In this document: one piece after another, positions 26,680 to 36,027 of the stretch
How the letters are laid out: each line of letters starts with the position of its first letter
How positions within the stretch are numbered: position 1 is the first letter of the stretch
Source of the DNA: Gayadomonas joobiniege G7
GTDB taxonomy: Bacteria; Pseudomonadota; Gammaproteobacteria; Enterobacterales; Alteromonadaceae
Assembly (NCBI RefSeq): GCF_000300815.1
Contig: NZ_AMRX01000008.1
Location: 186,001-250,000, forward strand
Length of the DNA: 64,000 nt
Direction of reading: 5' to 3'
Made by a program: the position numbers and the translations under genes
Notes under the pieces: generated by a model
Databases searched by the model: none
What the model was told of the DNA's origin: nothing
Seen by the model: only the letters and a program-made list of their open reading frames with translations

Positions 26680-28107
26680 ATGTTTAAACTTGTATGCTAC
26701 TTACGGCAAAACGCGAAAAAGCTGAGCGTTTGGCTTAGCATGAGCTTATTTTTTTGCTCGTCCACCGCATTTGCAAAACAACCTAATATTTTATTTATTT
26801 TATCCGATGATGCGGGGTATCACGATTTTGGCTTTCACGGTAGTCAAACTATGAAAACGCCAAATTTAGATATGCTAGCGGAACAAGGTATTTTATTTAA
26901 ACAAGCTTATGTCAGCGCAGCGGTCTGTGGCCCGTCGCGAGCTGGAATTTTAACTGGACAATATCAGCAAAAGTTTGGTTATGAAGAAAACAACGTGCCC
27001 GGTTATATGAGTGAATCTGGCACCACGGGTGACGACATGGGCTTGCCGTTAGATTTAAAAATACTGCCAGAATATTTAAAAGAGCAGGGCTACCAAACGG
27101 CCCTAATCGGCAAGTGGCACCAAGGTAATGCAGATAGATTTCACCCGACTAAACGAGGATTTGATTATTTTTATGGATTTAGAGGCGGTGCCCGAAGTTA
27201 TTATGAGTTTAATGAAAAAAATAAAACCAGCCGCGACGAGGATTATCTAGAGCAAGGTTTTAAAAATTATAAAGAATCTAAAGATTATTTAACCAAAGCA
27301 CTAGCCGATAGCACCATTGAATTTATTGAAGATAATCAAAATAAACCATTTTTTGCGTTTTTATCTTTTACCGCCGTGCATACGCCAATGGAAGCGATAC
27401 CCGAAGACCTGGCTCAGTTTCCAGACCTAAGCGGTAAGCGTAAAACGTTGGCCGCCATGACCTTAGCTATGGATCGGGAAATTGGTCGTGTACTGTCTAA
27501 ACTAGATCAATTAGGTTTAGCCGACAATACAATCGTGGTGTATACCAACGACAACGGTGGCCCAAGTGATACAAATGCGTCAAACAATGCGCCTTTTTCT
27601 GGTACCAAAGCAAATCACTATGAAGGCGGCATTCGAGTGCCTTTTATTTTGCGTTGGCCAAATTTAAAAACCGACCTTAAGACCTACAACTCACCTATTA
27701 TTACGTTAGATTTATTACCGACTTTTGTGCATGCCGCTGGCGGAAATGTTGGCAACAACCAAGCGTTAGATGGGGTTAATTTAATCCCTTATTTAGAGGG
27801 AAAAAAATCGCCCCCTGCGCATCAGCGCTTGTATTGGAAAAAAGAAAATCGAGGTGCAATCCGTGATGGTGATTGGAAGCTATTAAGATTTCCTGATAGA
27901 CCCGCCGAGTTATATCAAATCGCGGAAGATCCCGCGGAACAAAATAACTTGGCTTATCAGTATCCAGAAAAAGTTAAAGCTTTATATAAAGCGCTATTTG
28001 ATTGGGAGCTTACGCTAGAACGACCTTTATGGCAGCTTAAACGTGAGTTTGAGGGTAAAGCTATGCAGCGTATCGACAGTTATCGTCAACCGCCGGTTTT
28101 AGATTAA
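26680..28107 (+). CDS. S1 family sulfatase
   Basis: 475 residues with a long signal region ending near STAFAKQ (residue 33), so it is exported. The metal-binding SDDAGYHD follows at 42-49. The S1 signature CGPSRAGILTG places the maturation cysteine at Cys83; it must be oxidised to formylglycine for activity. A GKWHQG motif follows, then NDNGGPS with further calcium-site residues, and a C-terminal AELYQIAEDPAEQNNLA tail. It removes sulfate esters from saccharides, here presumably algal galactan fragments. Probably co-transcribed with the next sulfatase (26 bp apart). Subfamily and regiospecificity cannot be assigned by eye, and no maturase gene is in the window. Confidence 0.92.
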   Translation: MFKLVCYLRQNAKKLSVWLSMSLFFCSSTAFAKQPNILFILSDDAGYHDFGFHGSQTMKTPNLDMLAEQGILFKQAYVSAAVCGPSRAGILTGQYQQKFGYEENNVPGYMSESGTTGDDMGLPLDLKILPEYLKEQGYQTALIGKWHQGNADRFHPTKRGFDYFYGFRGGARSYYEFNEKNKTSRDEDYLEQGFKNYKESKDYLTKALADSTIEFIEDNQNKPFFAFLSFTAVHTPMEAIPEDLAQFPDLSGKRKTLAAMTLAMDREIGRVLSKLDQLGLADNTIVVYTNDNGGPSDTNASNNAPFSGTKANHYEGGIRVPFILRWPNLKTDLKTYNSPIITLDLLPTFVHAAGGNVGNNQALDGVNLIPYLEGKKSPPAHQRLYWKKENRGAIRDGDWKLLRFPDRPAELYQIAEDPAEQNNLAYQYPEKVKALYKALFDWELTLERPLWQLKREFEGKAMQRIDSYRQPPVLD

Positions 28108-28133
28108 ATTTAATAACAATAAGAGAGACTATT

Positions 28134-29594
28134 ATGAGAAAGTTATGCAAAAAGATTTTAAACAAGCCGATACAAATTGCTTGTTTAATACTTGCTGGGT
28201 TATCTACGGTGCAAGCGAATGACAGACCAAATATCATTGTTTTATTGGCTGACGATTTAGGCTATAACGATGTTGGTTTTACCGGCGAAACCCCTATTCA
28301 AACCCCTAATATAGACAAGCTGGCTAATAACGGGGTGATTTTTAAAAACGGCTATGTCACCCATCCTTATTGCGGGCCGTCGCGCGCTGGTATGTTAACT
28401 GGCCGCTATCAAGCGCGATTTGGAATGGAAAACAATGTTTCCTATTCGCCAGATGACAAATATATGGGCCTGCCGTTAACCGAAAAAACCTTTGCTAAAA
28501 GGTTGCAAGCCGTCGGCTACAAAACGGCTATCATTGGTAAGTGGCATTTAGGGGGGGCACCACACTTCCAACCCAATGAGCGTGGTTTTGATTATTTTTA
28601 TGGCTTTTTAGATGGTGGTCATCAATATATGCCGGGTGAAGAACATGTTGGTGCTGGCGGTTATTTATTACCTGTGATGCGTAATAAACAACCAGCTGGA
28701 TTTGATGAGTATTTAACCACTGCACTGAGCAAAGATGCGGCTCGTTTTATTGAGCGTAACCATAAACAACCCTTCATGTTGTTTATGTCATACAATGCGC
28801 CTCATGCCCCTTTGCAAGCCCCGCAAAAGACGATCGATAAATATAGCCACATAAAAGATAAAAACCGCCGTATTTATGCCGCTATGGTAGACGAGATGGA
28901 TCAGGGTATTGGCCATATTGTAAAAACGCTAGAAAAAACAGATTTACTCAATAATACTCTGATTTTCTTTTTGTCTGATAATGGCGGTGTGTATCCTGAA
29001 GAATGGTTACCCACTTTCGATTGGGCTGATAATAGCCCGTTTAGACGCGGTAAAGTTGCTTTGTTAGAAGGTGGAATCCACGTGCCTTTTATTGCCCATT
29101 GGCCTGCTAAAATTAAACCAGGTTTAACCTTTGATGGTTTGGTTTCGTCGTTAGATATCGCTGCAACCTCAGTTGCTATTGCCGGTGCTGATGATTCGGA
29201 TGGTCTATTAGAAGGTAAAAATTTAGTGCCTTACCTAACCGGTAAAAAAACAGGCTCACCTCATAAAGCTTTGTTTTGGCGGTTAGAAGAAGCTGATCAT
29301 ATTTATGCAGTTAGAACACCAACAGCCAAATATATGCGTCAGCCTTTGCCAAATGTCGGCCGCAGCTTTTTTGATATGGCCAAAGATCCTAACGAAACAA
29401 ATAACATTGTTGACCAGAGACCTAAACAGCAAGCAGAACTCGCTAAATTATGGAATCAGTGGAACAGCAAAAACATCAACAGCATATTGCTGCAGTCATG
29501 GGAATATAAAAAAGCACGTGACGATTTTTACCAACAACTGTTTGAGCAAAACAAAGCCGATGCTAAAAATAGGACGGTATATACCATTGAATAA
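28134..29594 (+). CDS. S1 family sulfatase
   Basis: 486 residues with a signal peptide (cleavage near VQAND, residue 29). Metal-binding ADDLGYND at 39-46 and CGPSRAGMLTG with formylglycine Cys80 mark a type I sulfatase. GKWHLGG and SDNGGVYPEEW follow in the expected order. It lies 26 bp downstream of another sulfatase; the pair likely removes different sulfates from the same polysaccharide. It is clearly a paralogue rather than a recent duplicate of its neighbour, since the two differ along most of their length outside the motifs. Substrate unknown. Confidence 0.92.
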   Translation: MRKLCKKILNKPIQIACLILAGLSTVQANDRPNIIVLLADDLGYNDVGFTGETPIQTPNIDKLANNGVIFKNGYVTHPYCGPSRAGMLTGRYQARFGMENNVSYSPDDKYMGLPLTEKTFAKRLQAVGYKTAIIGKWHLGGAPHFQPNERGFDYFYGFLDGGHQYMPGEEHVGAGGYLLPVMRNKQPAGFDEYLTTALSKDAARFIERNHKQPFMLFMSYNAPHAPLQAPQKTIDKYSHIKDKNRRIYAAMVDEMDQGIGHIVKTLEKTDLLNNTLIFFLSDNGGVYPEEWLPTFDWADNSPFRRGKVALLEGGIHVPFIAHWPAKIKPGLTFDGLVSSLDIAATSVAIAGADDSDGLLEGKNLVPYLTGKKTGSPHKALFWRLEEADHIYAVRTPTAKYMRQPLPNVGRSFFDMAKDPNETNNIVDQRPKQQAELAKLWNQWNSKNINSILLQSWEYKKARDDFYQQLFEQNKADAKNRTVYTIE

Positions 29595-29986
29595 AACAAT
29601 AGCCGAGGGTTAGCCCCTCGACTATTTTAATTTTGGTCATCCTAAGGGACGTTATGGTATGTAACCTATTCACCGAGTTGAGACCTTGGAATAAGAATTA
29701 ACGCATGACCAAGGTTCCCATACAATGAGCGTGCAACAATAGCGCGCATATGCTCACAATAAATCATCGCAAACAGCCAAGGCGTTTAAAACGGGCAGTA
29801 TGAGTAATGTCTGGCGCAAACGGTAAGTGAAACTCATCTAAACCCATCAGGTTGGTGTAGGCGTCGCTCTGCAATTGAACAATCGAGTTGCAATAATCCT
29901 CTTAATCGATTCTAATTAACATTAATTTAACGCGAAAACTTAAGTTAAATGGATTGCTAAAGCTAACCTAACAAGGATAACTATAA
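29595..29986. other. Intergenic region, possible eroded gene remnant
   Basis: 392 bases with no convincing intact gene. Directly after the sulfatase stop, CCGAGGG/CCCTCG (about 29604-29620) could form a short terminator stem. On the minus strand, roughly 29890 down to 29780, about 40 codons read in a protein-like way (containing SDAYTNLMGLDEFHLPF) before a stop, with no start or match I recognise. Near 29901, CTTAATCGATTCTA resembles the CTTAAWCGWTTAAG operator at 11 of 14 positions, upstream of the next gene. Confidence 0.35.
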
Positions 29987-30988
29987 ATGATGATAAAACA
30001 TGTCAAACAATTCATAGAGTATAAATTATTGATTGTTGGGGTTTTACTTTTTTCTGTGTCGATAGCATGTCAAGGGAGCCAGAAATATAAAGATACAGAA
30101 ACGGTCACAGTGTCGTATTCCAAAGTTACAGGTATTGGCAAAGAAAAAGGCGTAATGCGCAGAGATCCAAGTGACGTGATTAAAGTCAATAATTTATATT
30201 ATGTTTGGTATTCAAAAGGTCCATTAAAAACAGGTTATGATGCCACAATTTGGTATGCGACCTCTCCAGATGGACATCAGTGGACAGAAAAAGGGATGGC
30301 GTTAGCAAAAGGAAAACAAGGTTCTTGGGAAGCTGGTAGTGTTTTTACACCTAACATTATGAAAGCAGAAGGAAAATATTGGCTTTTTTATACAGGGACC
30401 TCTAAAAATTATGGTAAGGGATTTAATCCTGACTCAAAAATAGGGGTCGCTGTTTCCAATTCTCCCGATGGACCTTGGGAGCGATTGTCAAGCAATCCAA
30501 TTTTAAGCAATAGTAAAAATCCAGAAGATTTTGATAGTCACTTAATTGATGATGCTTGTTTGATTGTAAAAAATAATCAATATTGGCTGTATTATAAAGG
30601 CAGAAAGTTAGGCGAAACCCCGCATCATACAAAAATGGGGGTTGCTGTGGCAAATCACCCAGAAGGACCTTACATCAAGTATAAAGGAAATCCTGTCATT
30701 AATGGTGGGCATGCCGTTTTAGCTTGGCCTAAAGGAACAGGTGTAGCGGCGATCATTGGCAAAACAGGTCCGGAAGATTTGGTTAGGTCGGTTTTGTATT
30801 CTGATGATGGATATCATTTTAAAAAGATATTTAATGTTAAAAATGGCCCAGATGCTGGCGGGGCTTACCGAAACAATCATTTTTTAGATAACGGAAAGGC
30901 ACCACGTATCAATTGGGGTATTGAAATAGAAAGTACCAAGCACTCTCTACCTTTTTTGCACAGATATGAGATAAATTGGCCAAAATAA
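29987..30988 (+). CDS. GH43/GH117-like five-bladed beta-propeller glycosidase
   Basis: 333 residues with an N-terminal signal sequence (possible lipid attachment at Cys28, though the lipobox is imperfect). Repeated propeller phrases include RRDPSDVIKVNNLYYVWYSK (residues ~57-76), IWYATSPDGHQW, SVFTPNIMKAEGKYWLFYTG and DDACLIVKNNQYWLYYKG, the blade pattern of clan GH-F and GH117-type enzymes. Asp59 of RRDPSD could be the general base. GH117 enzymes release 3,6-anhydro-L-galactose from agar oligosaccharides, which would suit the rest of the window, but assignment to GH117 versus GH43-like families cannot be proved here. Located 392 bp after two sulfatases. Confidence 0.65.
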   Translation: MMIKHVKQFIEYKLLIVGVLLFSVSIACQGSQKYKDTETVTVSYSKVTGIGKEKGVMRRDPSDVIKVNNLYYVWYSKGPLKTGYDATIWYATSPDGHQWTEKGMALAKGKQGSWEAGSVFTPNIMKAEGKYWLFYTGTSKNYGKGFNPDSKIGVAVSNSPDGPWERLSSNPILSNSKNPEDFDSHLIDDACLIVKNNQYWLYYKGRKLGETPHHTKMGVAVANHPEGPYIKYKGNPVINGGHAVLAWPKGTGVAAIIGKTGPEDLVRSVLYSDDGYHFKKIFNVKNGPDAGGAYRNNHFLDNGKAPRINWGIEIESTKHSLPFLHRYEINWPK

Positions 30989-31406
30989 ATGGTATTCCTC
31001 GGGTAAAGGGCGCTTTACACAGAGACAGTCAGCTTTGCCCGACCACCATGAGATTCATTCACACTCTATAGGTGTCTGAAAACTTATTAACATAGGTGGT
31101 TTCGTATCAATTCCTAAGTCATCTTTAGTAAAGCACATGACAATACCAGTCATTCCGTAGTGAAGTGCGTGGATCGAAGCACCGAGTGACGGAAACATCC
31201 ACTTAATTTGAACAATTTTTTTTATGGCAGGAACAACAAGCCGTAATTCGAGTTTTGTAATATAGAGCTCTCATGAGTAAATAGCGACTCAACACACGGC
31301 AAACACTATTTTTCCTTGTGATACTTTTGTGAGAATTAAATCATTTTTTTGGGATATTTTTTGGCCAAACTTGGTATCAGTTAAATAACCAAAAGGGCAC
31401 TAAAAA
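30989..31406. other. Intergenic region without a recognised gene
   Basis: 418 bases. A small hairpin GTAAAG/CTTTAC near 31003-31018 may end the upstream transcript. Minus-strand codons from roughly 31230 to 31070 read open without a good start, and I recognise no product. The last ~80 bases are AT-rich and serve as promoter for the spondin-domain genes. Confidence 0.4.
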
Positions 31407-32102
31407 ATGAAATTTAATCGTATCGCAAAACTTTTAACTGCAGCGGCAGTTGTTTGTTCAACTTCAGCCAATGCAGCGGATATTGACTTAAAACTCGTTA
31501 ATTTGACGCAAGGCATTGCCTTTACCCCTGTACTGGTTGCCGCGCACGATAACAATAGCTATTTGTTTAAAGCTGGCGAAGCTGCTTCTGCCGCATTAGA
31601 AGCGATGGCAGAGGGGGGCAATACGGCTGACTTAAAAGCTATGGCTGAAAGCGCCGGAGCCACTACTTTAGATCTCACTTCAGCACCAACCCTTGCCGGG
31701 GCAACTAGTATGGGCAGCTTAAACACTGGTGACAATATGTATCTATCGTTAACTGCTATGTTATTACCCACTAACGACGGTTTTGTTGGTTTAGATAGCT
31801 GGCAGATCCCAAGCGAAGCGGGCACTTATACGATAATGCTAAATGCTTATGATGCCGGTACTGAAGCCAACGATGAATTAATTGTCGCTGGTGCGGCTGC
31901 AACACCTGGCATACCAGCCAACCCAAGTGGTAACAGCGGCAGCAATGGCACTGGTGTTAGTAGCAGCGATAGCAATGATACCGTTCATATCCATCCTGGC
32001 AATATTGGTGACACTGATGCGATTGGTGGTGTCTCAGATTTAGACAGCCGAGTGCATCGCTGGTTAAACCCAATTGCTAAACTTGTTGTTACCGTTAAAT
32101 AA
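31407..32102 (+). CDS. Spondin-domain secreted protein
   Basis: 231 residues with a signal peptide (cleavage SANAADI, residue 23). The body matches bacterial spondin_N proteins: LKLVNLTQGIAFTPVLVAAHD, LEAMAEGGNTADL, and YTIMLNAYDAGTEANDEL, which carries acidic residues likely to bind a metal. A Ser/Gly/Asn-rich linker (residues ~170-195) is followed by HIHPGN. In marine gammaproteobacteria, tandem spondin proteins commonly sit beside an OmpR/EnvZ-type pair, as here. Their function is not established. It starts an apparent operon with a second spondin protein 12 bp downstream. Confidence 0.82.
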   Translation: MKFNRIAKLLTAAAVVCSTSANAADIDLKLVNLTQGIAFTPVLVAAHDNNSYLFKAGEAASAALEAMAEGGNTADLKAMAESAGATTLDLTSAPTLAGATSMGSLNTGDNMYLSLTAMLLPTNDGFVGLDSWQIPSEAGTYTIMLNAYDAGTEANDELIVAGAAATPGIPANPSGNSGSNGTGVSSSDSNDTVHIHPGNIGDTDAIGGVSDLDSRVHRWLNPIAKLVVTVK

Positions 32103-32114
32103 ACTGGAGGCAAT

Positions 32115-32831
32115 ATGAATATCGTTTTAAAAAACAAACGACTGAATTGTTTAGCTGTCAGTTGTGCCTTTGCTTTATCAGCTTGTTCAATTGACTTTAA
32201 CAGCGATGACGACGAGATGGAAACGCTCGAACCACCAGTTAAACGTATTTATCAGGTTAGTTTGAGTAATTTTACCCAAGATCAACCGTTTTCACCGCCC
32301 GCTTTATTTACCCATGCTGCTGACTATTCACTTTGGCAAGTGGCGCAACCTGCTTCAGTAGCACTTGAATATTTAGCGGAAGGAGGCAACGCCATGCAGT
32401 TAAGCGAATTGTCGGCCATTAAATACAAAATGTTAAAAGAAATGCCTTTGCCTCCGGGAGACACAACTAATTGGACACTTGAGCTAGATGAAAACACTAG
32501 TGAGCGTATTAGTATTGTCACCATGTTGGTCAACACCAATGATGCTTTTACTGGTATCACCGCTAAATCGCTGCAAATGCTAGCTGTTGGCGACAGTTAT
32601 ACTGTGATGTTGCACGCTTACGATGCTGGAACGGAAGTTAATGATGAAATTAACATACCTGGGCCGGCTGCGTCTGGTGAAGGTTTTAATGTATCAAGAT
32701 CTGGCGATATCGACCGAGTCGCGATTCACCCAGGCGTGCTCACCGAGTATGAATTAACAGGGTCCGTTTTAAGTGCTTCACATAAGTTTGACAACCCAGT
32801 TGGCAAAATAATGGTTAAAAGAATGCAATAA
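32115..32831 (+). CDS. Spondin-domain lipoprotein
   Basis: 238 residues. The signal with lipobox LSAC (Cys24) makes it a lipoprotein, unlike its upstream paralogue, which appears soluble. The same domain features recur: YQVSLSNFTQDQPFSPPALFTH, LEYLAEGGNAMQL, YTVMLHAYDAGTEVNDEI and VAIHPG. The paired soluble and lipidated forms suggest a periplasmic or surface complex. The next genes are a two-component system, which may sense or control them. Confidence 0.82.
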   Translation: MNIVLKNKRLNCLAVSCAFALSACSIDFNSDDDEMETLEPPVKRIYQVSLSNFTQDQPFSPPALFTHAADYSLWQVAQPASVALEYLAEGGNAMQLSELSAIKYKMLKEMPLPPGDTTNWTLELDENTSERISIVTMLVNTNDAFTGITAKSLQMLAVGDSYTVMLHAYDAGTEVNDEINIPGPAASGEGFNVSRSGDIDRVAIHPGVLTEYELTGSVLSASHKFDNPVGKIMVKRMQ

Positions 32832-32884
32832 AAAACCTAAATTCCCGCTCCTTATAAAATAGTTAAGTGGTTCAGGGGCGGGAT

Positions 32885-33574
32885 ATGCAAAACAGAGTAC
32901 TTTTGGTTGAAGATAATGCCGACATAGCAAATATCATTAAAATTAATTTATCGATGTTGGATTTAAATGTCGAGAGTTATGACGACGGCAGTCAAGCGTA
33001 TAAGAGGTTACATAAACCCTACTCGTTGGCGATATTCGATATTATGCTGCCGGGCACAGATGGTTTAAAACTATGTCGCCGCTTACGCCAATTACAACCA
33101 CAAATAGCGATAATTTTATTAACGGCAAAAAATACCGAACTTGATGTAGTCACTGGGCTGGAGAGTGGCGCTGATGACTATTTAACTAAACCTTTTTCTG
33201 TTTTGGAATTACAAGCTAGGGTAAAAGCACAGTTGCGGCGCGTTAAACAAACCACATCCGAGTTGCAGGAAAATAAACCTGTGCTGCAATTTGCGCAACT
33301 AACCATCAACCCTAATTTGTACCAAGTTAAAAATGGTCAACAAGTTATCGACACCACAGCAAAAGAGTTTGAGCTGTTATATTTTTTAGCTAAAAACCCA
33401 CAGCGAGTATTTGGCCGAGAACAATTATTACAAGAAATTTGGGGCATGCAACATCATGGCGCGGCACATACTGTAAACTCAACCATGAACCGATTGCGTG
33501 CCAAATTAGAGTCAGATTCATCTAACCCCAAATGGTTAAAAACTGTCTGGGGTGTTGGTTACAAATTTACTTAA
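32885..33574 (+). CDS. OmpR family response regulator
   Basis: 229 residues from the ATG at 32885, which has GGGGCGGG just upstream; a GTG 18 bp earlier is less likely. The receiver domain (residues 1-120) carries the acidic pocket Glu9-Asp10, the phosphoacceptor Asp52 (FDIMLPGTDG), Thr in LLTAKN and the switch Lys in LTKPF. A winged-helix DNA-binding domain follows (~130-229, with LLQEIWG and VNSTMNRLRAKLE). It is the partner of the kinase that begins 20 bp downstream and probably regulates the spondin genes upstream. The signal is unknown. Confidence 0.93.
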   Translation: MQNRVLLVEDNADIANIIKINLSMLDLNVESYDDGSQAYKRLHKPYSLAIFDIMLPGTDGLKLCRRLRQLQPQIAIILLTAKNTELDVVTGLESGADDYLTKPFSVLELQARVKAQLRRVKQTTSELQENKPVLQFAQLTINPNLYQVKNGQQVIDTTAKEFELLYFLAKNPQRVFGREQLLQEIWGMQHHGAAHTVNSTMNRLRAKLESDSSNPKWLKTVWGVGYKFT

Positions 33575-33594
33575 CTTTAATTGGGGCAGGTAAG

Positions 33595-35049
33595 ATGTTT
33601 AAAACACTCGGGGGGCAGTTAAGTGTGGTTTGTGGGGCGATGTTTATAATCGCTGCGGTGGTTCTTAGCCATTGGTATATGCAAAGCAGTGAGCAATTAG
33701 CCAACCAAGTAAAACAAGATCTGCACAAAGATCTTGCTCATCACATCGTTTACGATGATGTTTATTTAAAACAAGGCATTATAGACACAGAAAAATTAAA
33801 ACAAGCGTTCCATACCCAAATGTTATTGGGCCCTGAGTGGGAGTTTTATGCCTTAGATGTAAAAGGGAGAGTATTGGCTTATTCGGCTCCGCCGGCCGTT
33901 GTTAAATTGAGTCATATTAATTTATCCCCAGTCAAACATTATTTGGCCGAAAACGCTTTGCCGATATACGGAGATGATCCGAGAACCCCAGGTAAGCGCA
34001 AAATATTCTCTGCTGCGCCTATCACCAACGAACAAGGCCAACTGACTGGTTATTTGTATGTTATTGTTGGCGGTCAAAAATTAGACTCACTTTACACCCA
34101 GTTATCACAAAATAAATGGTTAAAAGACAGTGCGTTAGTTATTTTTATTGCACTGGTTTTTACTTTGGTTGTATTGTTATTTGCAATTCGAGTGATCACT
34201 CGGCCACTTTCTCAATTAAGCGAAAAAGCTTTGGCTTATGTGAATAACGATTTTGCCCGCTTGAGCCAGGTGGGTAATACCGGCTACCGAAGCAAAGAAA
34301 TTCAAAACTTAGAGTATAGTTTTATTAATGCAGCCGAGCATATTAAACGTCAGCTTAAACAAATTAAAAATACCGAAGAGTTACGACGTGAGCTGCTGTC
34401 CCATATCTCGCATGATTTTAAAACACCGTTAGCAGCACTCAATGGTTATTTGGAAACCTGGATGATTAGCGAGCCGTCGCAACGGAGCGAGAAGTTGATC
34501 GGCAGCGCATTAAAAAATGGTAACCAAATTGTCCAATTGGTTGATCAACTGTTTGAACTATCACGCTTAAAAAGTGGGGATATTCAATTTACGCCTGAGC
34601 CGGTTAACCTGGTTGAACTAACCTATGATGTGATCCATCGGCTACAATTACAAGCTGACCAGAGCCAAGTTGACTTAACGGTAGAGTCGGCCCAATCCGA
34701 TTTAATGGTTGTTGCTGATATTGCCAAATTAGAGCGTATTTTGGTAAATTTGATCGATAATGCAATTCGCCACACGCCGACGCATGGTCGGGTTAAAATA
34801 AGTGTTAAACCCGAACAAACTGGAATTTTAGTTTCAGTGCAAGATAATGGCAAAGGGATCCCAGATGCTGAAATCAGCAAAATTTTTGAACCTAAGTTTC
34901 AAGCCAGCAATAGCGAAAAAAGTTCAGATAATCAAGGTCTTGGACTGTCAATAGTGCAACACCTATTGCAACTTCATGGCAGTCACGTTGAGGTAGATAG
35001 CGAAACCGGAAAAGGCAGTTGTTTTAGTTTTAACTTGCAAGCTTGTTAA
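33595..35049 (+). CDS. Sensor histidine kinase
   Basis: 484 residues from the ATG at 33595 (GGCAGG upstream). TM1 is at ~8-28, a periplasmic sensor region at ~30-175 (dCache/PAS-like), and TM2 at ~178-202. A HAMP-like linker leads into the dimerisation domain with phospho-acceptor His273 in SHDFKTPLAALNG. ATP-binding boxes follow: NLIDNAIRHTP (N), DNGKGIPD (G1) and QGLGLSIVQHLL (G2). It pairs with the adjacent response regulator. It ends 1 bp from the convergent LysR gene. Confidence 0.92.
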   Translation: MFKTLGGQLSVVCGAMFIIAAVVLSHWYMQSSEQLANQVKQDLHKDLAHHIVYDDVYLKQGIIDTEKLKQAFHTQMLLGPEWEFYALDVKGRVLAYSAPPAVVKLSHINLSPVKHYLAENALPIYGDDPRTPGKRKIFSAAPITNEQGQLTGYLYVIVGGQKLDSLYTQLSQNKWLKDSALVIFIALVFTLVVLLFAIRVITRPLSQLSEKALAYVNNDFARLSQVGNTGYRSKEIQNLEYSFINAAEHIKRQLKQIKNTEELRRELLSHISHDFKTPLAALNGYLETWMISEPSQRSEKLIGSALKNGNQIVQLVDQLFELSRLKSGDIQFTPEPVNLVELTYDVIHRLQLQADQSQVDLTVESAQSDLMVVADIAKLERILVNLIDNAIRHTPTHGRVKISVKPEQTGILVSVQDNGKGIPDAEISKIFEPKFQASNSEKSSDNQGLGLSIVQHLLQLHGSHVEVDSETGKGSCFSFNLQAC

Positions 35050-35050
35050 G

Positions 35051-35929
35051 TTATTCTGCATAAAGAACAGCCTCAAAAGCTAACGCGGCATGAGACGATG
35101 GGCGATCTTTAAACTGCAGTTGCAATAATGGTCTAGCCATGTCCATGTGCTCAAATTCGACTAGGCTTTGAAGTTTGCCTAACGCAATTAAATCAGCGCA
35201 AACCACTTGCGGTAACAAAGCTATGCCTAAACCTTGTGCCGCTGCGTGGGCGATGGCTTCGTTGCTGCCAAGCTGGATAACGTTTTGCGGTTGAATCTTG
35301 AGTTTTTCTAGCCATTTAAGGCTCATTTCTAGGGTGCCAGAGCCTGGCTCTCTTAATAACCATACTTGTTCGTTTAACCACTTTTGTGTGTTTTTGCCTA
35401 TCTGCTGGTCACAGCTGAGCACGACACTCATTTTGTCTTGCTGCCAGTGGCGGCTGATAATGCCTGTTTGATGTGGGCTGCCTTCTACCAAGGCCAAGTC
35501 TATTGTGCAGTCTAATAATGCCTGCTCAATTTGTGCAGTATTAGCCACTTGTACTTCAATTTTGATATCTGGATATTTTTGTTTGAATTTTGCTAAATAA
35601 GGCGGCAGCCAATAATTGGCAATTGTGGTACTCGTCCCTATCAATAACGCGCCTTTTTTTAAGCCTTTACGCGCATTAATATCATCAATTGCCGCTTTTT
35701 CAATCGCAAAAATACTTCTGGCATGCGCGTACAAGGCGTTTCCGCTAGCGGTTAAGGTTAATTTTTTACCTTTAGCGGCACGCTCAATTAGTTGCATATC
35801 TAATTGATGTTCAAGTTCTTTTAATGCTTTCGACACCGCGGGTTGGCTAATAAACAAAGCATCAGCCGCTTGCGAAAAACTGGCTAATCTAGCAACGGTA
35901 TGAAAAACCCTGAGAGCATGCAGATTCAT
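35051..35929 (-). CDS. LysR family regulator, YeiE-like
   Basis: 292 residues from the ATG giving MNLHALRVFHTV; an in-frame ATG seven codons earlier is less typical of the family. The N-terminal winged helix (residues 1-60, SFSQAADALFISQPAVSKALKEL) is followed by a linker helix and a periplasmic-binding-protein-like effector domain (~90-290). It is divergent from a YeiH homologue with about 100 bp between starts, the same arrangement as E. coli yeiE-yeiH, where the regulator is linked to sulfite response. This suggests it controls the exporter-like gene. Confidence 0.88.
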   Translation of the reverse strand: MNLHALRVFHTVARLASFSQAADALFISQPAVSKALKELEHQLDMQLIERAAKGKKLTLTASGNALYAHARSIFAIEKAAIDDINARKGLKKGALLIGTSTTIANYWLPPYLAKFKQKYPDIKIEVQVANTAQIEQALLDCTIDLALVEGSPHQTGIISRHWQQDKMSVVLSCDQQIGKNTQKWLNEQVWLLREPGSGTLEMSLKWLEKLKIQPQNVIQLGSNEAIAHAAAQGLGIALLPQVVCADLIALGKLQSLVEFEHMDMARPLLQLQFKDRPSSHAALAFEAVLYAE

Positions 35930-36027
35930 TGTATAACCTAAAGTAATCAAATCATTATTTAAATGTATTTGAGTTATATATTACACTTTTTTAAACTAAG
36001 GACAAGTTAATAAACGGAGGCGCCAAG

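Noticed and set aside
29901-29914. CTTAATCGATTCTA as a third member of the CTTAAWCGWTTAAG operator family
   Set aside because: Only the left half fits; the last three bases differ and the AT-rich setting makes such partial matches likely by chance.
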